Part shown: positions 26,193 through 34,984 of the stretch, in pieces
Numbering within the stretch: the stretch's first letter is position 1
Layout of the letters: every line of letters starts with the position of its first letter
Position numbers and translations under genes: made by a program
The notes under the pieces: generated by a model
The model's input: only the letters and a program-made list of their open reading frames with translations
What the model was told of the DNA's origin: nothing
Databases searched by the model: none
Source of the DNA: Clostridium lacusfryxellense
Lineage (GTDB): Bacteria > Bacillota > Clostridia > Clostridiales > Clostridiaceae
Reading direction: 5' to 3'
DNA: 64,000 nt
NCBI RefSeq assembly: GCF_018861735.1
Contig: NZ_JAHLEB010000004.1
Span: 62,001 to 126,000 of the forward strand

Positions 26193-27346
26193 AGATATGT
26201 GAAGATAAAAAAGGCATAATTTTTATTAGATCTACTTCAATAATATCAGATTCAAGAGTGATAAAGGAAGCTGATACAGCGCTAAAGGGTGGCTTTAGAG
26301 TATTTATTTTAGGGTGGAATAGAGAGCAAAAACTAAGGATTACTTCAAATTTGCAATTAAATAACGGAATAGCTGAACTTAAGGTGTTTAATGTAAAATG
26401 CGGGTATGGAAATGGTTTAAAAAGTTTACCTAAATTAATACTCTTTCAATTCTGGATATTGTTTCAACTTTTAGTTGTAAAAAATCAGTATTCGATAATA
26501 CATTCATGTGATTTGGATACTGTCATTCCTTGTTTTTGGATAAAAAAAATATTTAATTTGAAACTAGTTTATGATATTTTTGACTACTATATTCATTCGC
26601 ACCATATTCCAGTAAAAATGAAAAATTTTGTTGAACGTATAGATGTAAGAATAATAAATTCAGCAGATGCTGTGATTATATGTAATGAAGGGCGTTATAA
26701 ACAAATAGAAAAGTCTACCCCTAAAAGAGTCGAAGTGATTCATAATTCACCTAATCTAGATTTTATAGAGAATACCTGTAAAATATGTAAAAGTCCAAAT
26801 GAAAAGTTCAAAATAGTATATGTTGGAATACTTCAAAGTAACAGGTTGTTAATCGAAATAGCTGAGTTAATAACAAATTACAATAACATTGAATTACACA
26901 TAGGTGGATTTGGTTGTTTTGAAAACTATTTTGAAGCATTATCTGTAAAATCAGATAATATATACTATTATGGACAGTTAAATTATAGGGATGTATTGCA
27001 GTTGGAATCTGAATGTGATGTTTTATTTGCAACATATGACCCAAAAGTTATAAATCATAAATTTTCAGCACCAAATAAGATATATGAAGCAATGGCTTTA
27101 AATAAGCCCATAGTTGTATGTAATAATACTGGCGTTGATGAATTAATAAATATATATAATATGGGACTAGCTATTGACTATAAAGCTGAGGAGTTTATTC
27201 ATGCAATGTTATTTATGAAAGAAAATGAAAGTATGAGAATGAAGATGGGACAAAATGGTAGAAAAGCTTATGACGAAAAGTTTTCGTGGAATATAATGGA
27301 GAAAAAAATATTGACATTGTATTCAAATTTATTGAGCGATATTTAA
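26189..27346 (+). CDS. Glycosyltransferase family 4
   Basis: This 385-residue GT-B type protein has SDSRVIKEADTALKGGFRVF near the start, the interdomain region VIICNEGRYKQIEKSTPKRV, and a C-terminal donor site around FSAPNKIYEAMALNKPIVVC (EX7E-like). The start is most likely TTG 26189, because GAGGAG at 26175-26180 is 8 nt upstream and TTGA overlaps the previous stop; GTG 26180 lies inside that ribosome binding site. It is within the exopolysaccharide operon and probably extends the repeat unit. The sugar is not predictable. Confidence 0.85.
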   Translation: MKICEDKKGIIFIRSTSIISDSRVIKEADTALKGGFRVFILGWNREQKLRITSNLQLNNGIAELKVFNVKCGYGNGLKSLPKLILFQFWILFQLLVVKNQYSIIHSCDLDTVIPCFWIKKIFNLKLVYDIFDYYIHSHHIPVKMKNFVERIDVRIINSADAVIICNEGRYKQIEKSTPKRVEVIHNSPNLDFIENTCKICKSPNEKFKIVYVGILQSNRLLIEIAELITNYNNIELHIGGFGCFENYFEALSVKSDNIYYYGQLNYRDVLQLESECDVLFATYDPKVINHKFSAPNKIYEAMALNKPIVVCNNTGVDELINIYNMGLAIDYKAEEFIHAMLFMKENESMRMKMGQNGRKAYDEKFSWNIMEKKILTLYSNLLSDI

Positions 27347-27387
27347 TATTTGAAATAAAATTTTAAAAGAATAAGTAGGTGAGATAT

Positions 27388-28590
27388 ATTAAAATATTAG
27401 TTACGGGTATAAATTTAAATACTGGGGGTATACAGACTGCTTTGATAAATACATTAAAGGAATTGACTAAAAGTAGAAAAGATTTGGCGATTGATTTGTT
27501 TTTATTTTCACATGAAGGAGAATTAATGTCTCAAATACCTCAAAAAGTAAAAGTCATAAAAGGTAATTATTGTTTGAACCTTATAGGGAATTCATTTACT
27601 AACGTAGTTAATACAAAAAATATAGTGAAAATTTTTGTTAGAATATTTATGATGATATTAGTCAGGTTTATTGGGAGTGAAAGGTTTTATGATTTAATAT
27701 TTTTGATGGGAAAAAAGTTTGATAGATATGATATTGCAATATCATATTTTAATGATGTTTCTCCAAATTTATATTTTAATAGAGGATGTAATCAATTTGT
27801 AGCTAATTTTATAGATGCTAACCAAAAGATAGCATGGATTCATACAGATCCTGATAATGCTAAATTAAATAAAGAAGTTTGTTTGAAAACATATTTTAAA
27901 TTTGATCATATCGTAGTAGTATCCAAAGCATGCAAGTCGAAACTTGATAAAATTGTACCCGAATTCAAAGACAAGATTTCTGTTGTATATAACTTATTTC
28001 CAATTAAAGAAATATTGAAAAAATCAAGAGTATACGGTGTAGGTTACAGTAAAGGTAAAATAAATATTGTAACAGTTGCTAGAATTGATAACAGTACAAA
28101 GCGAATAGATAGAATAATAGAGGTTTGTTCTTTATTCAAAACGAATAACATATCAAACTATAAATGGTATATAGTTGGTGACGGTCCAGATTTAAATATA
28201 AACATTACTTTAGCAAAAGAGAAAGGATTGATTGAATTCATAGAATTTATAGGAAATAAAAAGAACCCATATCCATATATAGCTAATGCAGATTTGTTTG
28301 TATTAACTTCAGATTATGAGGGATATCCAATGGTAGTAGGGGAGTCATTGATATTAAAAACACCAGTTATTACTACAAATTACATTGCCGCACAAGAGCA
28401 AATCAAAAATAACTATAATGGATTAATTGTAGAGATGAGTGTTGATGAATTATATAGTGCAATGTATAGTTTAATAACTGATTATAACAAAATAAATAAA
28501 TTAAAAAATAATTTAACTTATTCTAAATTTTCTAACGAGGTAGCTTTGTTTCAAATAAATAGTCTTCTAAAAGAAGTTAATAATGAATAA
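27388..28590 (+). CDS. Glycosyltransferase family 4, possible AUU start
   Basis: The product (about 400 residues) is a GT-B glycosyltransferase with ILVTGINLNTGGIQTAL near its start, IAWIHTDPDNAKLN, VVSKACKSKL and the donor site DYEGYPMVVGESLILKTPVI. A longer frame begins at GTG 27379, but that codon lies within AGGTGAG, which looks like the ribosome binding site. The family-typical start would then be ATT at 27388 (ATT AAA ATA TTA). AUU starts are rare, so GTG 27379 is the conservative alternative. It overlaps the polymerase gene by 8 nt. Confidence 0.82.
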   Translation: MKILVTGINLNTGGIQTALINTLKELTKSRKDLAIDLFLFSHEGELMSQIPQKVKVIKGNYCLNLIGNSFTNVVNTKNIVKIFVRIFMMILVRFIGSERFYDLIFLMGKKFDRYDIAISYFNDVSPNLYFNRGCNQFVANFIDANQKIAWIHTDPDNAKLNKEVCLKTYFKFDHIVVVSKACKSKLDKIVPEFKDKISVVYNLFPIKEILKKSRVYGVGYSKGKINIVTVARIDNSTKRIDRIIEVCSLFKTNNISNYKWYIVGDGPDLNINITLAKEKGLIEFIEFIGNKKNPYPYIANADLFVLTSDYEGYPMVVGESLILKTPVITTNYIAAQEQIKNNYNGLIVEMSVDELYSAMYSLITDYNKINKLKNNLTYSKFSNEVALFQINSLLKEVNNE

Positions 28591-29908
28591 TAAAATAATA
28601 TTCCCATATAAAACATTTTTTGTAATTTTACTTGCTACTGCATTAATTGTACTATATATGGTGACAAGCAACAAGTTAATAGTATTTTTAAGCTTTTTTA
28701 TAATAGTAGTAGCTATTATATGTGATAAAATCCAGAATAAAATTTGTTACTTGTTATTTTTCGTTTCATGGATATATGTATTCAAATATGATTTAACAAA
28801 GCAATCATTATATTCATTTTTAGTAGTTGCTTTTATTATAATTTGTTTATTTTCTAAAAAATTCACTATTGATTTAGATCTTGCAATTTCGTTTATCTTT
28901 TTTTCTATTTACGTATTTATAATAGGGGTTATATCAACTGATTTTGAATTAATGGCGAATTTGAATTTCGTTTGTAACAATTGTATCGTTCTTATTTTTG
29001 CTGGTTTGAGCAAAAACATACCTAAAGGTAATTATAGAAATTATTTCATCTTTTATGCCATTGGTGTAGCTTCAGCGGCTTTAGTTGGATATACCGGTCA
29101 GAATTTTATGCAAATCAATAATTATTTAATGAATATGCGTTTTGTTAATACTGTGATTGTAGACGGAAGTCTTATTATGAGAACTTCTGGACTTGATATT
29201 GATCCAAATTACTATGCTGTACAGATACTTATGGCTATAAGCGTTTTATTGGTAACTAAATATAAGAGAAAAACAAAAACACTGGAAAAGTTTTTGCTTG
29301 TTATTTTGGTTATGTTTGGTTTTTTATCTTTATCTAAAATGTACTTGATTTCGATTATATTTATCATTATATTCTATTTGGTAATATATTTTAAAGAGGG
29401 CATTTTTAAGGGAATTAAATATATTGGGATTTTATTCATTTCTACAGGTGTAGCTTTGATGATAAATTACAATTATTTTTATAATATATATTTAATGAGA
29501 TTTGCTGGTGGGAATATTGATTTTTCAACTGTTACAACAGGTAGGTCTTTTATTTGGAAGAATTATATTAATGAAATATTTTTTAATATTAAAACCTTAT
29601 TTTTGGGGCAAGGAATATCTAGTTTCTTAAATTCAATCGGCGCACATAATATTTATTTGAGCACATGGTATAAAATTGGATTTTTGGGGATTTGCTTATA
29701 TATAATATATATTTTTACATGCAGCAAAATTATAGGAAACAAAACGGGAGAGAAAAATAAAATAAAGCTTATAGATATACGTTTGTTGCCAATATATATG
29801 ATTTTATTTGCTAATTTTGCATTGGATGCATCTGTATTTTCTTATTTTCCTATACACATTTTGTTAGCAATTTTAGCTATAAATTATCCATATAGAACTA
29901 AAATTTAG
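28583..29908 (+). CDS. Polysaccharide polymerase (Wzy/O-antigen ligase-like membrane protein)
   Basis: The 441-residue product is almost wholly hydrophobic, with roughly 10-12 predicted membrane segments. A large external loop carries DPNYYAVQI (about 210) and a second one TTGRSFIWKNYINEIF and HNIYLSTWYKIG (about 320-360). This is the layout of Wzy polymerases and Wzy-C/O-antigen ligases. In this operon it would join lipid-linked repeats outside the membrane. Primary sequence of Wzy is poorly conserved, so the call rests on topology, loop motifs and context. Confidence 0.8.
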   Translation: MNNKIIFPYKTFFVILLATALIVLYMVTSNKLIVFLSFFIIVVAIICDKIQNKICYLLFFVSWIYVFKYDLTKQSLYSFLVVAFIIICLFSKKFTIDLDLAISFIFFSIYVFIIGVISTDFELMANLNFVCNNCIVLIFAGLSKNIPKGNYRNYFIFYAIGVASAALVGYTGQNFMQINNYLMNMRFVNTVIVDGSLIMRTSGLDIDPNYYAVQILMAISVLLVTKYKRKTKTLEKFLLVILVMFGFLSLSKMYLISIIFIIIFYLVIYFKEGIFKGIKYIGILFISTGVALMINYNYFYNIYLMRFAGGNIDFSTVTTGRSFIWKNYINEIFFNIKTLFLGQGISSFLNSIGAHNIYLSTWYKIGFLGICLYIIYIFTCSKIIGNKTGEKNKIKLIDIRLLPIYMILFANFALDASVFSYFPIHILLAILAINYPYRTKI

Positions 29909-29932
29909 ATTGTAGAAGGAGTAGGTCAGTAG

Positions 29933-30460
29933 ATGAAAAAGTTCATAGCATTTATATTTCATAATTATTTTGCAACATATTTACCTAGCTCTGATTCAAA
30001 AATCATGGGTCATATCAGTAAGAAAATTAGAGGCTTTTTATTCAAAATGTATACACAAAGTGATGGGAATAATATAAATATTCAAAGGAAAACAATATAT
30101 TCATCAAAAGTTAATATTGGTAGTAATTCGGGAATAGGCATTGGATGTATTATAACGGGTCCAACAATAATAGGGAACAATGTAATGATGGGTCCAGATG
30201 TTTTAATATATACGACAAATCATGAGACAAGCGATGTAAATATACCTATGTGTGAGCAGGGATTTAAAACTGCAAAGGTGGTTAAAATCGGGAATGATGT
30301 GTGGATTGGTGCGAGAGTTATTATATTACCAGGTGTGACAATAGGGGACGGCGTTATAATTGGTAGTGGCACGGTTGTAACTAAGGATGTATCACCTTAT
30401 GTTGTTTTCGCTGGAAACCCTGGAAGGGTTGTAAAGAATAGAAAACAATTAAGGAGCTAA
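29933..30460 (+). CDS. Hexapeptide-repeat acetyltransferase
   Basis: The 175-residue product has left-handed beta-helix repeats, seen as the hexad pattern in KVNIGSNSGIGIGCIITGP and VVKIGNDVWIGARVIILPGV. The active-site histidine region is TTNHETSDVN, and the end is VFAGNPGRVVKN. This places it with maltose/serine/capsule O-acetyltransferases using acetyl-CoA. GGAG precedes the ATG. Within the operon it most likely O-acetylates the repeat unit; a free-sugar substrate cannot be excluded. Confidence 0.88.
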   Translation: MKKFIAFIFHNYFATYLPSSDSKIMGHISKKIRGFLFKMYTQSDGNNINIQRKTIYSSKVNIGSNSGIGIGCIITGPTIIGNNVMMGPDVLIYTTNHETSDVNIPMCEQGFKTAKVVKIGNDVWIGARVIILPGVTIGDGVIIGSGTVVTKDVSPYVVFAGNPGRVVKNRKQLRS

Positions 30461-30526
30461 ATCCAATTTTCCATCAAAAGCAAAACTAAGATATATATAT
30501 ATATAAATTATAAATGAGGGAAAATA

Positions 30527-32047
30527 ATGAAAGCTAAACGAAGTTTTTATAATATAATATTCGGATTTATAAGCCAGGTAGTTGCAATTACTTTTGGCAT
30601 AGTTATACCCAGACTTTTTATAGTAAAATTCGGATCTGAAGTAAATGGATTTATGGCTTCAATGGCACAAATACTTGTTTATATGAGCATTTTAGAAGCG
30701 GGTGTGGGGACAGCTACTATTCAGTCACTTTACAAACCTATAGGTGAAGAGGACAAATATAGCATAAATAGCATACTGTCAGCAACTTCAAAATATTATA
30801 AGAAAACAGGAAAAGTTTATTTATTAGCTGTTATAGCTCTGTCAATATTATATCCTTTATGTATAAAATCAAAAATTGGTAACTTAACTGTATTTCTAGT
30901 AATATTATTGACTGGTATGGTCGGTGTTGTAAATTACTTTTTTCAATCTAAATTTAAACTACTTTTAACAGCGGAAGGAAAAGGATATATTATATCAAAC
31001 ATTGGTATTATTGTAACCATATTCACTAATATAATTAAAATATCGTTATTAATACTAGGTTATAACCTAATATTAATTCAACTATCATATTTTATAATAA
31101 ATCTTTTACAAATGTTTATGATTTGGATTTATATAAAGAAAGGGTATAAGTGGATTGATTTAAACGTAAAACCAAACTATTCTGCTTTATCACAAAAAAA
31201 CTCAGTACTAATACATCAGATATCATATATGATATTTAATAATACTGATGTATTTATACTAACTATTTTTTGTGGATTGAAAATAGTTAGTATTTATGTA
31301 ATGTATAATTTAATATTTCAGATGATAAATAGTTTGGTTTCAAATATAAACTCGGGTGTTGTATTTATACTTGGCTCAACTTACTATGAAGATAAAACAA
31401 AATTTTTAAATTTGTATGATTCATATGAATTATATTATATGGCAATAGTATTTGCTTTATATTCTATAACGTATATACTAATAATACCATTTATGAGGCT
31501 TTATACAGTCGGAATGACAGATGTAAATTATATTGATCCTTTACTCCCTGTTCTCTTTGTCGCATTAAATTTGATGTCTTTTGCAAGAACATCTGGTGTT
31601 AATGCAATAAATATTGCAGGTCATTTTAAAAAGACACAATATAGGGCAATTATTGAGGCAATAATTAATATTGTGATATCACTCATATGCGTAAATAAAT
31701 TTGGAATTTATGGTGTTTTGATAGGAACTATCGCTGCGCTACTATACAGAACAAATGATATAATCATTTATGCAAATAAATATATTCTTAATAGAGGTTC
31801 ATTAGTTACATATAAAAGATGGGCTGTGGATACAATTTTATTTCTAAGTATAGTCATTACAGCTAATAAAGTTAATATACAAACTAATTCATATATTAAC
31901 TTTGTAAAAACTGCGGTTATTTTATTAATTATTATAGTTCCTTTATTTTTTATAGTTGCATCTATTTTTGATATTAAATCTTATAAATATACTTTTAAAT
32001 ATGTAAAAAAGTACTCCAATTTGCTGATTGTTAAATTAAAATGGTAA
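30527..32047 (+). CDS. Polysaccharide flippase (Wzx, MOP/PST family)
   Basis: The 506-residue product has about 12-14 hydrophobic segments in the regular spacing of the MOP exporter superfamily. It begins SFYNIIFGFISQVVAITFGI and has GVGTATIQSLYKPIGEED after helix 2, a Wzx-like loop. It would flip undecaprenyl-linked repeats to the outer face for the Wzy polymerase encoded two genes upstream. GAGGG precedes the ATG. Sixty-six bases with a TA dinucleotide run separate it from the acetyltransferase gene. It is the last gene of the first block; a 257-bp gap follows. Confidence 0.9.
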   Translation: MKAKRSFYNIIFGFISQVVAITFGIVIPRLFIVKFGSEVNGFMASMAQILVYMSILEAGVGTATIQSLYKPIGEEDKYSINSILSATSKYYKKTGKVYLLAVIALSILYPLCIKSKIGNLTVFLVILLTGMVGVVNYFFQSKFKLLLTAEGKGYIISNIGIIVTIFTNIIKISLLILGYNLILIQLSYFIINLLQMFMIWIYIKKGYKWIDLNVKPNYSALSQKNSVLIHQISYMIFNNTDVFILTIFCGLKIVSIYVMYNLIFQMINSLVSNINSGVVFILGSTYYEDKTKFLNLYDSYELYYMAIVFALYSITYILIIPFMRLYTVGMTDVNYIDPLLPVLFVALNLMSFARTSGVNAINIAGHFKKTQYRAIIEAIINIVISLICVNKFGIYGVLIGTIAALLYRTNDIIIYANKYILNRGSLVTYKRWAVDTILFLSIVITANKVNIQTNSYINFVKTAVILLIIIVPLFFIVASIFDIKSYKYTFKYVKKYSNLLIVKLKW

Positions 32048-32304
32048 TAGTAAATATCTCCATGGTTAACGCAAAAGGTTAAATAAATTAAAAGCTACTG
32101 AGATTATATATTAGGTAGTATTTTTGTTGTTAAAATATAGTTTATTCTATATTTATATAATGAACATAATAGTGTTTAGGTAAATAGCGCACAAACTAAA
32201 TAAAGTGGACATATAACATAATAAGCGGAGTAATATAGAAAAAATATTTTATTATGATACACTTCTTTTTTTAAGTTTTATATAATATTAAAGTAGGTGA
32301 AAAC

Positions 32305-33279
32305 ATGAAGAAAATGAGACTATGGATAAAGCTCGTTTTGAGTGTGATTATTATTATTTTACTAGTTTTTGGAGCAACCTTTGGTTATACTTTTTATCAA
32401 CTTAGCAAAATAAAGACTACAAAAATATCAAAAACGTATGAGGATTTAGGAATTAAACCTGAAGTAACTCTAAAAAAAGAATTGTCACTTAAAAAGGAAA
32501 TTCCTCTAATAAGAGAAGAACCCTTAAATAAAGAAGATAGTAACAAAATAATAAATATTGCTTTCTTCGGCTTAGATAGAAGAGAGGTAAATCAACAAAG
32601 TCGTTCAGATTCTATAATGATACTTTCGATAGATGAAAAGCACAAGAAAATAAAAATCGTTTCTATTATGAGAGACACCTATGTAGAAATAAAAAATTAT
32701 GGTAAAACAAAGATTAACCATGCATATTCTTATGGTGGACCACAGCTTGCCATAAGAACTCTAAATGAAAATTTTAATTTGGATATAAGAGATTATGTGA
32801 CGGTTGATTTTTCTAATTTTGAAAAGCTAATCAATGCTATTGGTGGAGTAACTATAGATGTTAAACAAGATGAAATTAGTTTAATACCTCAAATTACGAA
32901 ACCTGGACCACAGATTTTAAATGGGCTTCAGGCTGTTGCATATTCACGAATACGTCATACTGTTGGAGATGATTTTCGCAGAACAGAAAGACAAAGAACG
33001 GTACTATCAGTTATGCTCACAAAGATTCAGTCATTAGGGGTAATGAAATTTCCATCTGTTGTTTCTAAGCTTTTACCTTTTACCGAAACAAGCATGAATA
33101 ATATGGATATAATAAAGCTTGGTACAAATGTGTTTACGTCAAATATAAAAACGTTGGATCAAAAGAGATTTCCAGTGGATGGTTATTGGACGGCGAAAAT
33201 GCTAGGTGGTGTGTGGTATTTGGTTGCTAATATGAAGGCCACTGTAGTCCAACTTCATAAATTTATTTACGATGACTAA
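32305..33279 (+). CDS. LytR-CpsA-Psr (LCP) family phosphotransferase
   Basis: LCP enzymes move lipid-linked polymers onto peptidoglycan, anchoring capsule or secondary wall polymers. The 324-residue product has one N-terminal membrane helix (about 9-33), a charged linker, and the extracellular LCP domain. Motifs are NIAFFGLDRRE, RSDSIMILSID with the conserved Arg-Asp, IVSIMRDTYVEI, KINHAYSYGG and AVAYSRIRHTVGDDFRRTERQ. It has its own 257-bp upstream region with TATAAT at 32281-32286 but no clear -35. Its presence suggests that the polymer is attached to the wall, as a capsule, at least in part. Confidence 0.93.
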   Translation: MKKMRLWIKLVLSVIIIILLVFGATFGYTFYQLSKIKTTKISKTYEDLGIKPEVTLKKELSLKKEIPLIREEPLNKEDSNKIINIAFFGLDRREVNQQSRSDSIMILSIDEKHKKIKIVSIMRDTYVEIKNYGKTKINHAYSYGGPQLAIRTLNENFNLDIRDYVTVDFSNFEKLINAIGGVTIDVKQDEISLIPQITKPGPQILNGLQAVAYSRIRHTVGDDFRRTERQRTVLSVMLTKIQSLGVMKFPSVVSKLLPFTETSMNNMDIIKLGTNVFTSNIKTLDQKRFPVDGYWTAKMLGGVWYLVANMKATVVQLHKFIYDD

Positions 33280-33320
33280 TCCTATGAAGTATGATCCTTG
33301 AGTTTAAAATATAGTTCTTA

Positions 33321-33371
33321 AATAAGGGTGCGATATGTATTCCGAAGTGGAATACAAAGCGTACCCTTATT
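33321..33371 (+). other. Strong two-part hairpin after the LCP gene
   Basis: AATAAGGGTGCG pairs with CGTACCCTTATT (one GU). An internal loop ATAT/AAAG follows, then GTATTCC pairs with GGAATAC around GAAGT. No T-run follows (ACTACCATAAAG). The folded RNA is very stable and may be a 3' end, a processing barrier or a small RNA. Confidence 0.6.
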
Positions 33372-33427
33372 ACTACCATAAAGTACAGATAGTAACATTA
33401 AGGTTTATAAGGAATATACTATTTAAT

Positions 33428-33485
33428 ATCATTAAAAAATGTTGGAATAGTAAAAAAAAATTATAATTAATATATTTTTAATGAT
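33428..33485 (+). other. 11-bp inverted repeat upstream of the chain-length gene
   Basis: ATCATTAAAAA (33428-33438) and TTTTTAATGAT (33475-33485) are perfect inverse copies separated by 36 bp that include an A9 run. It lies 76 bp before the Wzz-like gene. An operator or AT-rich structure is possible; no promoter is clear. Confidence 0.45.
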
Positions 33486-33560
33486 AATTTTTGTGTACTT
33501 ATTAGTGAAAATAAATGCAAGGCAAAGTGAAAATGTAAATAATACTTATGGGAGAGTAAT

Positions 33561-34283
33561 ATGGAGTTAAAAGAGCTATTTGATATACTAAAAAAAAGGC
33601 TGATTTTAATAATTCTAATAACTTTAGTTGCAACTTCAACCGTTGGTCTTTTAAGCTATTTTGTAATTAAGCCGAAGTATAAGGCTGATATTTCTGTGAT
33701 AATTGGTAAAACACAATCAGAGGTAAGTAATTCGACATCAAATTACTATGATGTCATGCTATATCAAACAATGGTTAAAACTTATAGTAAATTAACCATT
33801 TCTAGGGCGGTTGCACAGGATGTAATAAAAAAATTAGATCTACAGTCAATGAATGTACAATCATTAAAGTTGGAATCGATGAAGCTATCTGATTTGCTAG
33901 ATATGGTAACTGTTACACCGGATCAAGACACTCAGTTTTTAACAATTACTGTTTTATCAAATCAGCCAAAACTAGCAATGAATATTGCAAATCAATTTGC
34001 TCTATCACTAAAGGAGATTAGTATAAAGATTAATAAGGTTGATATTGTTATGGTTATAGATATGGCTGATTTACCTACAGTTCAATATAGTCCAAAACCA
34101 CTTGTCAATATAGGTATAACAATTTTTTTAGGTGTTTTATTATCTGTTGGGATAGCATTTTTATTAGAGTATTTGGATAATACAATTAAAACAAAAGAAG
34201 ATGTCGAAATAATAGTTGGACTTCCTGTTATAGGAATGATTTCTTTAGTTAAAATAAAGCATAAGGAGGAGGTATTGTATTGA
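33561..34283 (+). CDS. Capsular polysaccharide chain-length/kinase-adaptor protein (Wzz domain, CpsC/CapA type)
   Basis: The 240-residue product has the Gram-positive Wzz layout: an N-terminal cytoplasmic tail MELKELFDILKKR, a membrane helix (about 15-36), an extracellular domain (to about 175), and a second helix (about 178-202) preceded by the proline-containing SPKPLVNIGI. The cytoplasmic C-terminus would activate the BY-kinase encoded next. The stop overlaps the kinase TTG start by TTGA. The pair regulates chain length and assembly of the Wzx/Wzy system. The kinase is a separate protein, as usual in Firmicutes. Confidence 0.92.
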   Translation: MELKELFDILKKRLILIILITLVATSTVGLLSYFVIKPKYKADISVIIGKTQSEVSNSTSNYYDVMLYQTMVKTYSKLTISRAVAQDVIKKLDLQSMNVQSLKLESMKLSDLLDMVTVTPDQDTQFLTITVLSNQPKLAMNIANQFALSLKEISIKINKVDIVMVIDMADLPTVQYSPKPLVNIGITIFLGVLLSVGIAFLLEYLDNTIKTKEDVEIIVGLPVIGMISLVKIKHKEEVLY

Positions 34284-34942
34284 ACAAAAGTAAAACATTA
34301 AAGAAATTAAAAAATCAAGTAGCAGAGCAATTTAGAAGTCTTAGGACAAATATAGTTTTTTCTTTTTTAGGTGATGAGATTAAGAGCATTGTTGTTACTT
34401 CAAGTCTTTCTGGTGAGGGGAAAAGTACTATTGTTTCTAATCTAGCAGTTACATTAGCTAGCAGTGGAAAACGAGTGGTTATAGTTGATTGTGATCTTAG
34501 GAAGCCAACTATTCATAAAAAGTTTTTATTAAGTAATTCTAAAGGGTTAACAAATATATTAATTAAAGATGGAAAAATTGAAGATATTCTTATTGCCTCT
34601 AATGTTCCTAATCTATTTGTTTTACCAAGCGGACCCATTCCACCAAATCCATCAGAGCTTTTAGGTAGTAAAAACATGAAAGAAATTTTAGATGAACTTA
34701 CTAATGGTTTTGACATAGTGTTAATAGATTCTCCTCCTGTTTTATATGTATCAGATGCTCAAATTTTATCAGTGTTATCACAGGGTATAATAATTGTTAC
34801 ATCTTATGGCAAATCAGATAAAAATGCATTAGCAAACGCAAAAGAGAAAATTGAAAAAGTTGGAGGAAAGATTTTAGGTGTTGTAATAAATGGAATACCT
34901 GATATATATAATGGTAGAAATTACGATTATTACAACGACTAA
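34280..34942 (+). CDS. BY-type tyrosine-protein kinase (CpsD/CapB family)
   Basis: Bacterial tyrosine kinases of this type cycle phosphorylation on a C-terminal tyrosine cluster to drive capsule synthesis. The 220-residue product has Walker A SSLSGEGKST, Walker A' VIVDCDLRKPT and Walker B IVLIDSPP. It ends with YNGRNYDYYND, a tyrosine cluster suited to autophosphorylation. The start is TTG 34280, with AAGGAGGAGG 7 nt before it. No cognate phosphatase (CpsB/YwqE or low-molecular-weight type) is encoded in this locus, so one must act from elsewhere if it exists. Confidence 0.94.
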   Translation: MNKSKTLKKLKNQVAEQFRSLRTNIVFSFLGDEIKSIVVTSSLSGEGKSTIVSNLAVTLASSGKRVVIVDCDLRKPTIHKKFLLSNSKGLTNILIKDGKIEDILIASNVPNLFVLPSGPIPPNPSELLGSKNMKEILDELTNGFDIVLIDSPPVLYVSDAQILSVLSQGIIIVTSYGKSDKNALANAKEKIEKVGGKILGVVINGIPDIYNGRNYDYYND

Positions 34943-34948
34943 ATTAAA

Positions 34949-34970
34949 GGGTGACTCATGCGAGTCATCC
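34949..34970 (+). terminator. Hairpin closing the exopolysaccharide locus
   Basis: GGGTGACTC (34949-34957) pairs with GAGTCATCC (34962-34970) with one GU around ATGC. Only scattered T residues follow. It lies between the kinase gene and the convergent yraN, so it may act in both directions. Confidence 0.6.
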
Positions 34971-34984
34971 ACAGTTCTTCAAAA

